A stretch of 64,000 nt of DNA, taken from Puccinellia tenuiflora (lineage: Eukaryota > Streptophyta > Magnoliopsida > Poales > Poaceae). The position numbers and the translations under genes were made by a program. How positions within the stretch are numbered: the first letter of the stretch is position 1; every line of letters begins with the position of its first letter. The stretch spans positions 525,801 through 589,800 of the forward strand of contig QRDG01000410.1 of NCBI GenBank assembly GCA_012064385.1, given 5' to 3'. Below, piece by piece: positions 54,322-64,000 of this stretch. The notes beneath the pieces were generated by a model. It saw only the letters and a program-made list of their open reading frames with translations. It ran no database searches and was not told where the DNA came from.

Positions 54322-57165
54322 GTCTCCCACTTGCACTAGAGTCCAATAATCCAGTTCGCATTTTCAAGGATCATAATATCATATCTCCATATGTATTATT
54401 AATCATGCAAGCTAGCAAGAGAGGAAGTCTCTCACGGTCTGGAATTGTACAGATCCGTGTCATCTTTTGCAAACTCAATGTCACCTGTTTTGACATCACC
54501 ACATCATCCAATGATGTTTTGTTTGAAGTATTAAGAACTTGGGGTTCTTAGAGAAATACTTTGTTTCCTTCAATACCATGACGCTCTGCTAAGTCACTTA
54601 GGACAGTCGCATAGCCATGTGCACCAGGAAATATTACTCTAATATTTTATAGGATAATTTCCTAACCATTCTTTCATACTTACTATTTCTGAAATAGCCA
54701 CCGCTAACGTTTGTGGTTATTAATCGACAGATGCATATCATGCACTTCGATACCTGTCAATTGCTTTTACTAGTTTATTGCCAAGAGGAATTCCTGTCTA
54801 TTCATAGAATAGTCCTTACATTGTAACTCCTTACAATTAAGTCCACATATTCCTAGACTTTGGAATATTTATCCTTAGTTCTCCTAGAACTTCCAGGATA
54901 TCCTTAATTCCCGTTCTTCAACAATTCGACCTGGAATTGTATCCAAACTCCGTTCTTTATCCAAGAACTTGGTACATTCTTTGTCAAATATATACAACAT
55001 GGTTTTATGCAGAACCTATGACTTGGGCATAGTTCAATATATCACCATTATATATATTTACCAAACTTACAGTTTGAATTAATCTCCAGGGCCTACAAGC
55101 AAGAAACACCTTTCAAAGCTTGTCCTTTTCTGAACTCTTTCATATTTAATCCAGAGATTAATTTTGACTTTCAATGCTATTAAACAATATTCCTTAAACC
55201 TAAGGTTCAATGTTTAATACTATCTAACTTCATTATAAATCTATTTATTTATTGGCATTCTACTATTCACCATATGTCTACACATATGCTAATAAGCTCC
55301 CACTCAAATATGACATCATATATGAGTCTTTAAATAGCTCCCACTTAAATTATATATCCTTACATATAATTTCCTTGGAATACTACTTAGCTCCCATTTA
55401 GTTTCATAACTAAGGCCTTTCTTGACTATTTTGAACTTCTTTAGAAATCTTCTGATCAACTTATCAGATCAAGAATTTTATGAGATGCTAGACATCCACA
55501 AGTTTCATTAAACCTTTTGGATTCGTATAGCAAAACACCCCGAATGTTTTCAAGACATGCCATTTTGTCAATCCACTGTATTTGACAAATCATGCTCTTC
55601 CATCCTTCTTTTCAATCACACTTTATTCTAAGCAATTCGTCAATTACTTTGAATATACAAACAACTCCTTGTTCGATGAGACACAAGTACAATTACTTCT
55701 TTCTCTCAAATATAATTCATTAAGGGGTTTTATGACATTAAGTCATCTCTCATTTTCCATTTAGGTCCATCACGATCTTTTTGTATTTAGTAGGTCAACC
55801 CCTTGTTACAATAACAAATCCTACTTTCATTTCATAGTAAAATTCATGACTGAAATTTCAATGATCATTATCATTTTAATTCCATCACTATTAACAAAGT
55901 CACGCTTCCGGAACATCTTCCGTTGCGCATTTCTGATTTACAAGATAAAGTCATCACTTTACTTATGATTTTACTATTCAGTCCTTACAATAATTTAACG
56001 AAAACTTCTTTCGAGAAATTCCATTTGTTATACAAACAAAACTTTTGTATTCAAATTTCATTTCAGAACTTTGTGATCATAACTTTTTATGAAGCACTTT
56101 ACAAAGATCTCTTCTTATTCACATGTCAATTTTTCGAATTGCAAACTAATCCGGAAATATGTGGAAAGACAATATGCATTCTGATATGCACGTTCCTGTT
56201 TCCGTGAATTCAGATGTTTCCTAAATATTTGTGGGATTTGCTAATTCTAAAACGACAACTCCTAATATCCTTTGAATTGCTATATTTAAAGAAGATTCAT
56301 TTCTTTATAACATCAACATTAATATGAATATAACATATAGAGACACACCAAGTTATTGAGGCGCTTCATGCACACGGTGTTTAGTTAAAACTGCTTTTAA
56401 ACAAATTCTTGTGCTTATAATCATATTAGCATTCAAGTCCCTTCGATCAAATCTTAGAACCCTCTTATTCACTTACTTTATTCTAAACTTCTTTAGATTG
56501 GGGCCTATTAGTAAATCATCATTTACTTATAAACTCCATAAAGTATATGAAATAATGGTAATCACTACTTTGTTGAATTCCCATACATCGTTATGTAATG
56601 ACTTCAACAATACAATCAAGAGCTTTCCTATATAACTGGAACGCCCAATTGTCAAGTCTTTAATTAATACATGAATCACAATTAGTATAAGGATCAAATA
56701 TCAAAAGACATTTTATTCACGTGCCTAGACTTAAGATTGTAGTGTTTTATTCATAAAACAATACCATTACTTGATTTGAATGTTATTTTAATGTTTACAA
56801 ATGTTTCGGACATTATTATCATAGAGATTAAATAACTCATTCATAATCACAAATGCAAACACAAAAGGACTTATTCATAAATATGTAGAACAACCAATTT
56901 ATTCCAACTTTATATGAATAACTGTCTCACAAGAAGTAAGACCCAAAACGTTCACACTAATCTCGATTACACAACTTTTATTTCAAAATCCCTAAGTGAT
57001 AACAATGGAGACCAAGCTTCAAATGTCCATCAACTCCTTGAGGTCCATTCAATGCTTCATGCCTTCTCCATCAGGTCCAACTCCAGCAGCAAGTCCTGTT
57101 TTCAAATAAAACAAGAAGTAAGTATCATATACTCAAAACTGCAGAAGTTTTAACATTTAAAACCT
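54322..57165 (-). other. Noncoding interior of the large Copia derivative
   Basis: AT-rich with no frame of note on either strand and no protease, integrase or RT words. It lies between gag and the 3' LTR, where pol would be. Polypurine-like AGTGGGAGCT words on the - strand recur near 55298, 55339 and 55392 as in unit 1 (the last is AATGGGAGCT here). Confidence 0.75.
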
Positions 57166-57798
57166 TTAGTGTATATCAAATATACCTTTCCTTTTCAGCA
57201 GGAATTCTCTATCAAGGCGCTCAGCTTCCAGGTCCAGCAACTGATCCTGAGCTTCTTGGAAAGAGATCCATTCACCCCGCCTCACGATCTCATTCACAGC
57301 ATCCCCATAACTAGGAGGAAGAGACTGCGGCAACACATTTACTGCCAAGTCCTCCGGGATCCAGTGACATAGATCTTGAGTCAGAAAATCACGCAGATCA
57401 TCCATGATGCCCAGGTGTGTTCCCAGATGAGAATTTTCTTCCATCTTTGTTGAAAGAAACCTCTTCAAGTAGTCAAACTCACCCAGCCTAAGTTGCTCTG
57501 CAAAGAGCTTCTTGAGGTCTCGGATCATGCTATTAGGATAGACAGGATCTGGGTAGCGCGCTTGAAGCTCATTCACCATGTACCTACGCATCACATATCT
57601 CAGAGATGCAGCGCAGGCACGGCGATCCAGGTACTCACTTTTAGCCTCGGGGTCCTCAGGTTCCTCTCCCAGCCATTCACGTATTAGGACTATCTGGTTG
57701 TTGCTTTTGAGCACGTCACAAAGACGTTTAAACCAATCAATGAAGTTTGATCCATCTAGCTTAAGGTCCTCACCAGCCTCAAATCTCCCCGTATACAT
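57166..57798 (-). CDS. Gag-like protein of the large Copia derivative
   Basis: A 210-codon open frame about 1.1 kb downstream of the PBS. It starts MYTGRFEAGEDLKLDGSNF then IDWFKRLCDVL, matching Copia gag N-termini (LNGSNF..W...L). It continues with RYMVNELQARYPD, LKKLFAEQLRLGEFDYLKRF and WIPEDLAVNVLPQSLPPSYG, which align by eye with the middle of Angela/BARE-type gag. No CCHC knuckle is seen; the frame ends FLLKRKG then IFDIH. An AAAAGGTATATTT word near the end could be a splice donor, so a downstream exon is possible. No lesion is visible. Gag would form particles, with polymerase supplied by other Copia elements. Confidence 0.75.
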   Translation of the reverse strand: MYTGRFEAGEDLKLDGSNFIDWFKRLCDVLKSNNQIVLIREWLGEEPEDPEAKSEYLDRRACAASLRYVMRRYMVNELQARYPDPVYPNSMIRDLKKLFAEQLRLGEFDYLKRFLSTKMEENSHLGTHLGIMDDLRDFLTQDLCHWIPEDLAVNVLPQSLPPSYGDAVNEIVRRGEWISFQEAQDQLLDLEAERLDREFLLKRKGIFDIH

Positions 57799-58926
57799 CT
57801 AATAGTATGGAGGACTGTACTGGAAATCACGCAATCAGACATGGTCTACACACAAAGTTATTTGCAAAGACTCAGAGTAAGTTTTTATGATAAATTAGTT
57901 CTATCTAAACAAAAGAACTACATTGAACATTTTAATCCCTCATAAAACATTCAATGATTACACGATCCTCCTATTATCAGCACCCGACGACGTTATCTAT
58001 CCGGCATGCCGACTTTTCAAAGGTGGACATAATCATGTCGATCACATCCTCATGTGACTCGTGCTTGACCTTTTGGTCACTCGTGTTTCAAGGCCACAAG
58101 ATCATGTGCCAGGCTCGCCAATACAAGCCTAATGTTTTCCGCCTGTAGAAGCCGGGGAAGTCATTCTAATTAATTTAAACATTGCTTCTACACACCGTAT
58201 GCGAACTAAAGACGGGCCCCCGATCTTCACGTGAGGTATACCGGCCTTCGAACTTTCTTGGTGCTGCACATTCAGGGGATAACACAATTTTGGTATTTGG
58301 AGGGATCATCTTAATTCTACCATCGGAATACCTTAGTATTCAGCTTGATTAAGATGCTTACAAAATTAACATCGAATGTTTGATTAATGACATTGGGTTT
58401 TCTTTTAACACATTGATCATTATCGGGTGTTCCGGCAAAACGCCATTGAGGTGTGACGCCTCTAGAAAACCCCTCACGATATTAAGTTATTACTACCGCT
58501 TAGCAAAACAAAACATCATGACATTATCATTAATAATAAACCCCCTTGCAAATTAAATTTAGACACCTCTAATTTTAACTCTTGAAAGTTTTACGTGGTT
58601 GTTGGGTTTTAACGCTAAAAAACCTTTCTTACCTACGAAAATACAACCACAACGCCGAATAGACAATTGTCGCTATTATACCCTCCCGGGGCCCTCCTTG
58701 CAAATATACCAACCACTATAATAGAAATACCGTCACCCCCCTGGCGCGTATACGGTGCAAGCCGTATGTCAATTGCGGAGCAGGTCTCGCCGAAGCGTAA
58801 AGTTTGCCGGGGGCCGCAAATCTACTATGCCACAGTTGAAATAAATGCACGAAGGGTAACAATTGTAGATTCGACGTCCGCATGAACACATGCGTCTAAT
58901 CGTACATCAATACTAAGCATAGATCA
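57799..58926 (-). other. Leader between PBS and gag of the large Copia derivative
   Basis: About 1.1 kb without an ORF. Such long leaders usually hold dimerisation and packaging signals; none could be identified by eye. Confidence 0.5.
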
Positions 58927-58939
58927 GGCTCTGATACCA
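58927..58939 (-). other. Primer binding site, initiator tRNA-Met
   Basis: On the - strand TGGTATCAGAGCC, one base inside LTR C. It fixes the - orientation of the element. Confidence 0.9.
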
Positions 58940-58940
58940 C

Positions 58941-60761
58941 TGATGGAAATCGCGGTGAAAAACAATAAAAATTTTCTCTAGCGCTATCCCGATTTTGCCC
59001 AAAATCTATCTACTAGTAATTGCGTAACGATTAATGGAAGGTGCTACGGTGACATACCTTATGTGAAGACCGAAGCAAAGCGGAACGTTCGTCGGAACGT
59101 GGTTGATGTAGTCGATCAGCTTGCGACCTCAAGGTTCGACGATCTCGAAGCTTGATGATGAACTTGATGTTGACGAAGACGGCACGACAACAAGTGCCTC
59201 AAGTGTGACACCTCGAAGGTTTCGCACACATACGGTGGAAGACGACTTCTTCCTCTTCCCCGATCCAGCGGAGTTGCGGAAGTAGATTTGCCGGATTCGG
59301 AGTTCCAGCAGCACGACGGCGTGCAGCTGCGAAGATGGATCTCAGACGGTCGAGGCACCTAACAAGGGGTGCCCGCACAAAGGAGAGAGGGGGAAGAGAG
59401 GCGCAGGGGGAGAGGAGAGGGCTCCAACAGGGAGCTCTCCTTTTCCTGAGAGGGATTGGTGTGTCCTCTCTCCCTGGGGGGGCTCTCTTTATATAGGGGG
59501 TGAGGGGGCAGCCCTTGCCCCCTCCTCCAAGATGAAGGGGGGCGGCTGGGCCAAGGGAGGAAGGTCGGTTAGGCCAACCCTAGCCCACATGGGCCGGCGG
59601 CTAGGGGAAGGGGGGAGCCGACCTGGCCCCCAAAAATCCAACCCTAAGCGCCTTTCAGCAATGCGCTTTCCCTCATGGGCCCCAAATCTGATATTTGACC
59701 CATTAGGAAATTGCTGCCACATATGGCCTTTAAATAAATACCTTTAATAATTAATATTAATTCATAATTTATATATATTACTATATATTTATTTCCCGCT
59801 GCTCCGGAACTCCTTTCGGAACAATTCGAACTTTCTTCGAACACCCTCGGAACCTTTTCTGATTCTCCTATCTTTCCATCTTAATAACACCGAAGTCACT
59901 GCCACAAATCTCACATGTCGTAGACCCCTTAAGTGTGTTACCCTAACGGTCCGTGAACCACTCAAGTTAGAAGGACGACTAGTGATCCCATCAATGATTG
60001 TGCTGCGCCTGGATGCGGGCACCAATCCTCAAGAGTTCGATGAAGATTTTTTTGTCGGTGAACCGTAAACGTCAAGTTCTATCCCTTTGCCATTTGCGAT
60101 ACCTGTTTTATCCAAGATTCGATCACCGGTATCATATACCTAGTTCAATCTTGTTACCGATAAAACCTTTCAACTCGTTCCCGTAATATTTCATCCTTAT
60201 GATCAAATCATATGTTGCAACACTATGATGAAATCTTACCGAGTGGGCCCTGAGTATCTCTCCATCACTAGGAGTAGACAAATCCTGATCTCGATCCGTC
60301 GGCTCAGCCCATCACTTCGGAATACCCAATACACACCTTTATGACCACCCTTTTACGGTGTGGCGGTTGATGAACTCAAAGCATTCCTAGGTGACAACGA
60401 TTCTAAAAGGACCTCACAGTCTAAGGACTAGAAACTCACATCTCCTTTTATCACGTTGATGAACTTTGTGACTTGATCACAATGTAATACCTTTAGGTTG
60501 GGTAAGTTCATTATTTCATCACCTATGAAATAATCTCATCGTCAAGTGTTTGCCCATGATCAGGAAACCTTGATCATCTCGAGTCCGATGAACTAGTGAT
60601 CTAGAGAATCACCAGGAACGGGGTTTGTTCATATATATCACACGTGCATTAAACGTTTCCTCTTAATGCAGTTATAGCATGATATTTGAACCTATCATAA
60701 TCTTAATGAAATATGTCAAAACAATATCAAATATTATTTGCTCTAGGGCATATTTCCTTCA
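58941..60761 (-). repeat. LTR C (5' LTR) of the large Copia derivative
   Basis: 1,821 bp, about 177 bp shorter than LTR B because the Stowaway MITE is absent. The empty site reads TTCATAATTTATATATATTAC near 59760. It is diverged from A and B at scattered positions. Confidence 0.93.
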
Positions 60762-61020
60762 AGTACTTCTTCACCTGCACACACACACACACACACACAT
60801 CACAAGATATTCAGTACTACGTAGCAGATCAATGAGGCTCCAAGCATAAATGATACTACAACGGTGGTCATGGAAGGACACTATTTGATTGATACCTCCT
60901 GCATGACAAGCTCGTGGGCGACCCTCATGGAATTCTTGTCCAGCATACCAGCCAGGCGGCGAGGACGTGCTCGGCACCAATGTTGGAGGTACAGCACACA
61001 TCGAGGTACAACAGAAACAC
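60762..61020 (-). pseudogene. Last two exons of an unidentified host gene, split by a Copia element
   Basis: On the - strand an open frame ends CRARPRRLAGMLDKN, then SMRVAHELVMQE at 60896. A 121-bp intron (60895-60775) starts GTATCAATC and ends in a (TG)n tract and GTGCAG. The last exon starts VKKY at 60774 and is cut at 60762 by the large Copia derivative. Its remainder, FGPELF and TGA, is at 48018-47994 (duplicated at 52323-52299). Both splice sites are canonical and the joined exon keeps the frame. The upstream exon limit is uncertain, and I do not recognise the protein. Reading into the LTR adds KEICPRANNI and a stop at 60727. Confidence 0.5.
60777..60799. repeat. (CA)n microsatellite at a splice acceptor
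   Basis: About 11-12 CA units. On the - strand this (TG)n tract precedes the GCAG acceptor of the last exon of the host gene. Confidence 0.9.
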
Positions 61021-61808
61021 ACACAAGTAGTAGTATCATCTCCCGATGTATCCACTCAAACCAAGCAGCAGCGGCAGCAGTACAAGATTAACTCTCATCT
61101 CCAATTTCTCTGTTAAACATGCTGTCTCCAACTCTCCATCCTCTCTCCCTCAAGCCTCAACCTCGTCTCCTTCCAACCTGCCGCACACCTCCCCCTCATT
61201 TAGTTCAGCAGTCGTCCCTATCCATGCCTTGCAAGACGGCGCAATAGCAAGGGAGTCAACGAGCCCGGCCGTCCCCGACCTACACCGTGCGTATCCGGCT
61301 GGAACGAAGGTACAGGAGCTCGACATCGAGACCTACCGCGGGAGAGGCTGCGCGGCTCCTCATCCTCGATGCGGTGGCCATGGCAGGTGGCCTGGCCCCA
61401 GAACTGGCAAGGAAGGCCCGGATCCGATGGCGCCCTGACAGCCGGATTCATGCGCGCTGCCCCCTGCTAGTCAGGTGCGGAGAATTCGGGGAAAGGCATG
61501 CACCCGGCCCAGATCCAATAGCACACCGCCACCAGATCCTGCGGGGGAAGGAGCCGGGATTACGAGGGGTCGGAGAGATTTCCTCGCGGATCTGAGCGTG
61601 CACACCATGAACGGCGAGGAGGACGCCGGTGGTGAGTCACTGTGCCCTCGACGGGCCGCTCCTGGAATAAAATGGCAAGCTCGGACGGCCGTGCGAGGAA
61701 GATGATGGCGAGCTCGCACGGCTGAGGGAGGAACACGCCGGCGCCCTCTGGATCCCGCGCATGGATGAGGACGGAGATCGTCTGCGGGAGGCAAGGCGGC
61801 TAGGGTTG
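61021..61808. other. Moderately GC-rich region before the last Gypsy LTR
   Basis: Several medium frames exist on both strands but none has a domain I recognise. It may contain further 5' exons or the promoter of the host gene read on the - strand, or captured sequence. The five bases before the Gypsy LTR are GGTTG. Confidence 0.35.
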
Positions 61809-62937
61809 TGTCGGGGATGTAACCCCGATACCTCAGAGTTGGTACAGTATAAGGAGGAGACAACAAGCTAATACGAATAAGATAAAGGAAAAGCAGAAGA
61901 AGGCAGCCTGGGCCATGCCGGTCATTGATCCGGCATGGGTTATGTCGGACCCTTTAACCCGGTTGGGCCAATACTCCACTATCGACGCAGGCCACATCTT
62001 CTGGGCTCCTCAAGATGGCATCTTGTCATACCGACATAGGCTTATGTCGGCAGCATCACTCCCGGGTCGATTCACCTTAGCCACTCATCCGGCCGGGCCG
62101 GCGCCCGGGTCACTTTGCCGGATAGGCACTGCTACCTCGGCATACTCCGGATCTCCTTCGAACGGCATCCCGGCTGCCAAGATACTCCAGGCCGACATAT
62201 CCTATGTCGGGTGGCCGAGTTATCTCGGACGACCCACTCTCCGCTCCAGCGCCCAGGCCGACATACGCGGCACGCCACCACCCCATGACCGACATACCTA
62301 CCCACCAATGGCATAGGCTATGTCGGTTCTCTTCATCGACTACTCACCACAGATGCCGGGTCTTGGGACGCCCCTGGCTCAGACCGGCATAAGACTCCTC
62401 AACAAGTACAAGATACTCCTGCCACATAGGAGAGGACAAGACGGTGGCATGGCCACAGTGGCGTGGATGTGACAAGAGTACAAGTGATGACATGGGCTAC
62501 AGTGCGGACAAGACCCCAGTAGGCACATCACCAACAGTGCAACACCTGTGCCGTGCATAGTGACAGTGGGCCACCACTTGTCCCCTGGGCTCCCCTTTAT
62601 AAGGAGCACCAGGGGTAGCGCATAGGAGGGGCAGGGGGCTGCACACCCGGCTAGACCCGGGTCTCACTTCTTCATAGCTCCTAGCGAGCCTTTCTTCCTC
62701 CTCTAGCAAAACAGCTCTAGGAGCAACCTTGTAACTCACATATGCATCCCCTTATACAGATCAGGCAAGCAGGAGTAGGGGTTTTACCTCCTCACGAGGG
62801 CCCCGAACCTGGGTAAACCGCGTGTGTGCTTCATCGTGTGTGCGTATTCCTACGCATAATCCCTCCCCGAATCCTCTAGCGTCCATCGGCCCCCAACCTT
62901 AAGCCTATATGGCATCTGTCCGTGCACCACCACGACA
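61809..62937 (+). repeat. 5' LTR of the terminal Gypsy element
   Basis: TG...CA ends with the PBS two bases later. Many copies of TATGTCGG or CCGACATA words lie between 61940 and 62340, some in inverted pairs. A TATA box TTTATAAG is at 62596-62603. Confidence 0.85.
62596..62603 (+). promoter_or_regulatory. LTR TATA box (TTTATAAG)
   Basis: CCCCTTTATAAGGAGC, about 340 bp upstream of the PBS, the same spacing as in the first Gypsy LTR. Confidence 0.6.
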
Positions 62938-62939
62938 GT

Positions 62940-62958
62940 TGGCGCCCACCGTGGGGCT
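62940..62958 (+). other. Primer binding site, tRNA-Lys
   Basis: TGGCGCCCACCGTGGGGCT, one base longer in its match to tRNA-Lys than the PBS at 2342. Confidence 0.85.
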
Positions 62959-64000
62959 GGTAGTGGCGCTTGCTGGGCTAATTTCGGACGGGACCTTCTT
63001 CATCGACTCCGGCGAGCACCTCGCGTGGCGTCGCGGGGTTTCCGCTCGCCGAGCCGCCTCATCAAGTTCTTCGTCATCAGCACCAACGTCGTCAACAGGG
63101 CTACGGTCGGCTCACCGTGCCTCTGGCTAGCACGGCGGCTCTACGTCAATACCGCCGCCGCGCTCGCTGGTTTTCTTGGCGTCTCCAACTGCACCCGGGG
63201 ACTGGCAGGGCCATCACCGCTCTCGGCGTCCGTGTCGCAGTCAGCGTCTTCCCCGCGCCGCTCTGTTTCATCCGGCTTCGCCCGCTACCCAGCTACACTG
63301 GATCCGACGTCGCCTTGGCCGGCTTCGCCTGAGCCCGGCCTCCTCATCATCGGCTTCACGCTGTGACCGGGTTCGCCCAGGGGCTTGACATCGACATGGT
63401 CTCTGCGTACTCACTCCTTGTTCATCACCGGCGTTGTGCCTGTACCCGAGGACTGCGATGTCCGTGCCTTCTTTCCCACTCGGCCCGGTGGCTCTACATC
63501 AACTCTGTCACCGTTGTCCGGCGGTGAGTCGGCCACGTCCGTGTGTGTCTAGGCGCGCTCTGCGTTCGTGCGCGCCTGCAGGCGACAGGCCGGGTCAAGA
63601 GGTATGACGGCCACCAAAAGGTGTGGCATCGTTGCCGAGTAAAATAGAGAAGTTATAGGGAAATGGCTTGTGTCGACTTTGAGACATAGGCCAAGTTAAC
63701 GAGTAGAAGAAAAGAAAAGAGGTGGATCCCAGCGATTAGCGTGTGTCGTCCGAGAATGCTGGCCGAGTGAAAGAAGGACTCGGGTTGAGTCTGGTACTGG
63801 TCGAAAGCACGACCGAGTAAGATGTTAACTCGGCTGGGTTTTGTGGCACCGACATAAACTGCATGTCGGCTGGGAATATGCCAGCTGAGGTAGCTTGGCC
63901 GAGATAGGGCAAGCAGATACTTGCCGAGATACACTGCCGTTGTAAGAAGTATGTCGGCCAAAGGAAAACCCGGCATGCTGTTGCCGGCAAAGGACTACCG
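62959..64000 (+). other. Untranslated leader of the terminal Gypsy element
   Basis: No gag-like frame and no domain. From about 63650 short words such as GTCGGC, CCGAGTAA and TTGGCCGA repeat. The element continues beyond the window. Confidence 0.5.

Larger units (their letters stand above)
51678..55959. repeat. Unit 2 of the 4.3-kb tandem duplication
   Basis: A direct repeat of 47373-51666. Unlike unit 1 it runs on without a break at its right end into the rest of the large Copia interior, so this is the parental arrangement on that side. On its left side it begins within the PBS region of the small Copia, where unit 1 is continuous. Confidence 0.93.
52324..60761 (-). mobile_element. Large non-autonomous Copia derivative (8.4 kb), gag only
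   Basis: LTR B (52324-54321) and LTR C (58941-60761) flank a 4.6-kb interior. The target-site duplication is AGTAC (52319-52323 and 60762-60766). On the - strand the PBS TGGTATCAGAGCC for initiator tRNA-Met lies at 58927-58939 beside LTR C, and a purine tract AAGTGGGAGAC abuts LTR B. The LTR start TGAAGGAAATATGCCC on the - strand places it near the Angela/BARE group. The interior has one gag-like ORF and about 2.8 kb of noncoding AT-rich DNA, but no polymerase; it fits the large retrotransposon derivative concept. Confidence 0.92.
61809..64000 (+). mobile_element. Gypsy element running off the window: LTR, PBS, leader
   Basis: A 1,129-bp LTR (TGTCGGGGATGTAACC to CACCACGACA), then a tRNA-Lys PBS two bases later, as in the Gypsy element at 1762. 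The sequence after 62959 is leader without a gag start in the window. It shares the GGGCCCCGAACCTGGGTAAA region and the TTTATAAGGAGC TATA box type with the first element, so both probably belong to the same broad lineage. Confidence 0.85.

Noticed and set aside
63653..63976. 107-codon - strand frame near the window end
   Set aside because: Opposite to the leader of a + strand Gypsy element and without any domain; antisense genes of this lineage lie downstream of integrase, not here.

Overview
This is a stretch of a grass nuclear genome dominated by nested transposable elements, with very little host coding sequence. The LTR types (an Angela/WIS/BARE-like Copia LTR, a Sabrina/WHAM-like Gypsy LTR start, tRNA-Lys-primed Gypsy elements), a CACTA transposon with TAGTCCCGGTTGG palindromes and a Stowaway MITE point to a cool-season grass (Pooideae, most likely Triticeae or a near relative). 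That assignment is inference from remembered repeat families; no database was searched. I saw no tRNA, rRNA or CRISPR features.

Layout. 1-1761: two truncated LTR pieces. 1762-15778: a Gypsy element of the Tat/RIRE2 type with two LTRs, a damaged gag-pol on the + strand, and a five-exon antisense gene with its own TATA box on the - strand. An N at 4326 sits inside a near-exact 1.2 kb duplication that looks like an assembly scar. 16756-18228 (-): an apparently intact, intronless ARIADNE-type RBR ubiquitin ligase, the only clearly intact host gene. 18951-20602: a Mutator-like element with a perfect 9-bp target duplication and a 22-bp minisatellite that stays open in several reading frames. 20811-about 26020 (-): a 5'-truncated L1-like LINE. 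28239-31577: a mini Copia-type element inserted exactly at the edge of a TR-GAG element that keeps an intact gag.

32968-47563: a 2 kb non-autonomous Copia element whose LTR is split by a complete 12.6 kb CACTA transposon (33013-45608). The CACTA carries a TNPD-type transposase gene, a 175-residue protein of unknown function, and a seven-exon gene ending in a Ulp1-like cysteine protease domain. Each of the three is preceded by its own cluster of the element's palindromic repeats. 47373-55959 is an imperfect 4.3 kb tandem duplication. 52324-60761 (-) is a large gag-only Copia derivative that landed in the last codons of a host gene, whose exons are visible near 60762-61020 and 47994-48018. From 61809 to the end is the first LTR and leader of another tRNA-Lys-primed Gypsy element that runs off the window.

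How the parts relate. Most of these elements lack polymerase genes and would depend on enzymes supplied by other elements. Target-site duplications (GAGCC, ATT, ATTTG, ATATT, AGTAC, TTATATTTA) allow much of the nesting order to be read directly. The Gypsy at 1762-15778 is the exception: its flanks do not match, so it is not a simple undisturbed insertion.
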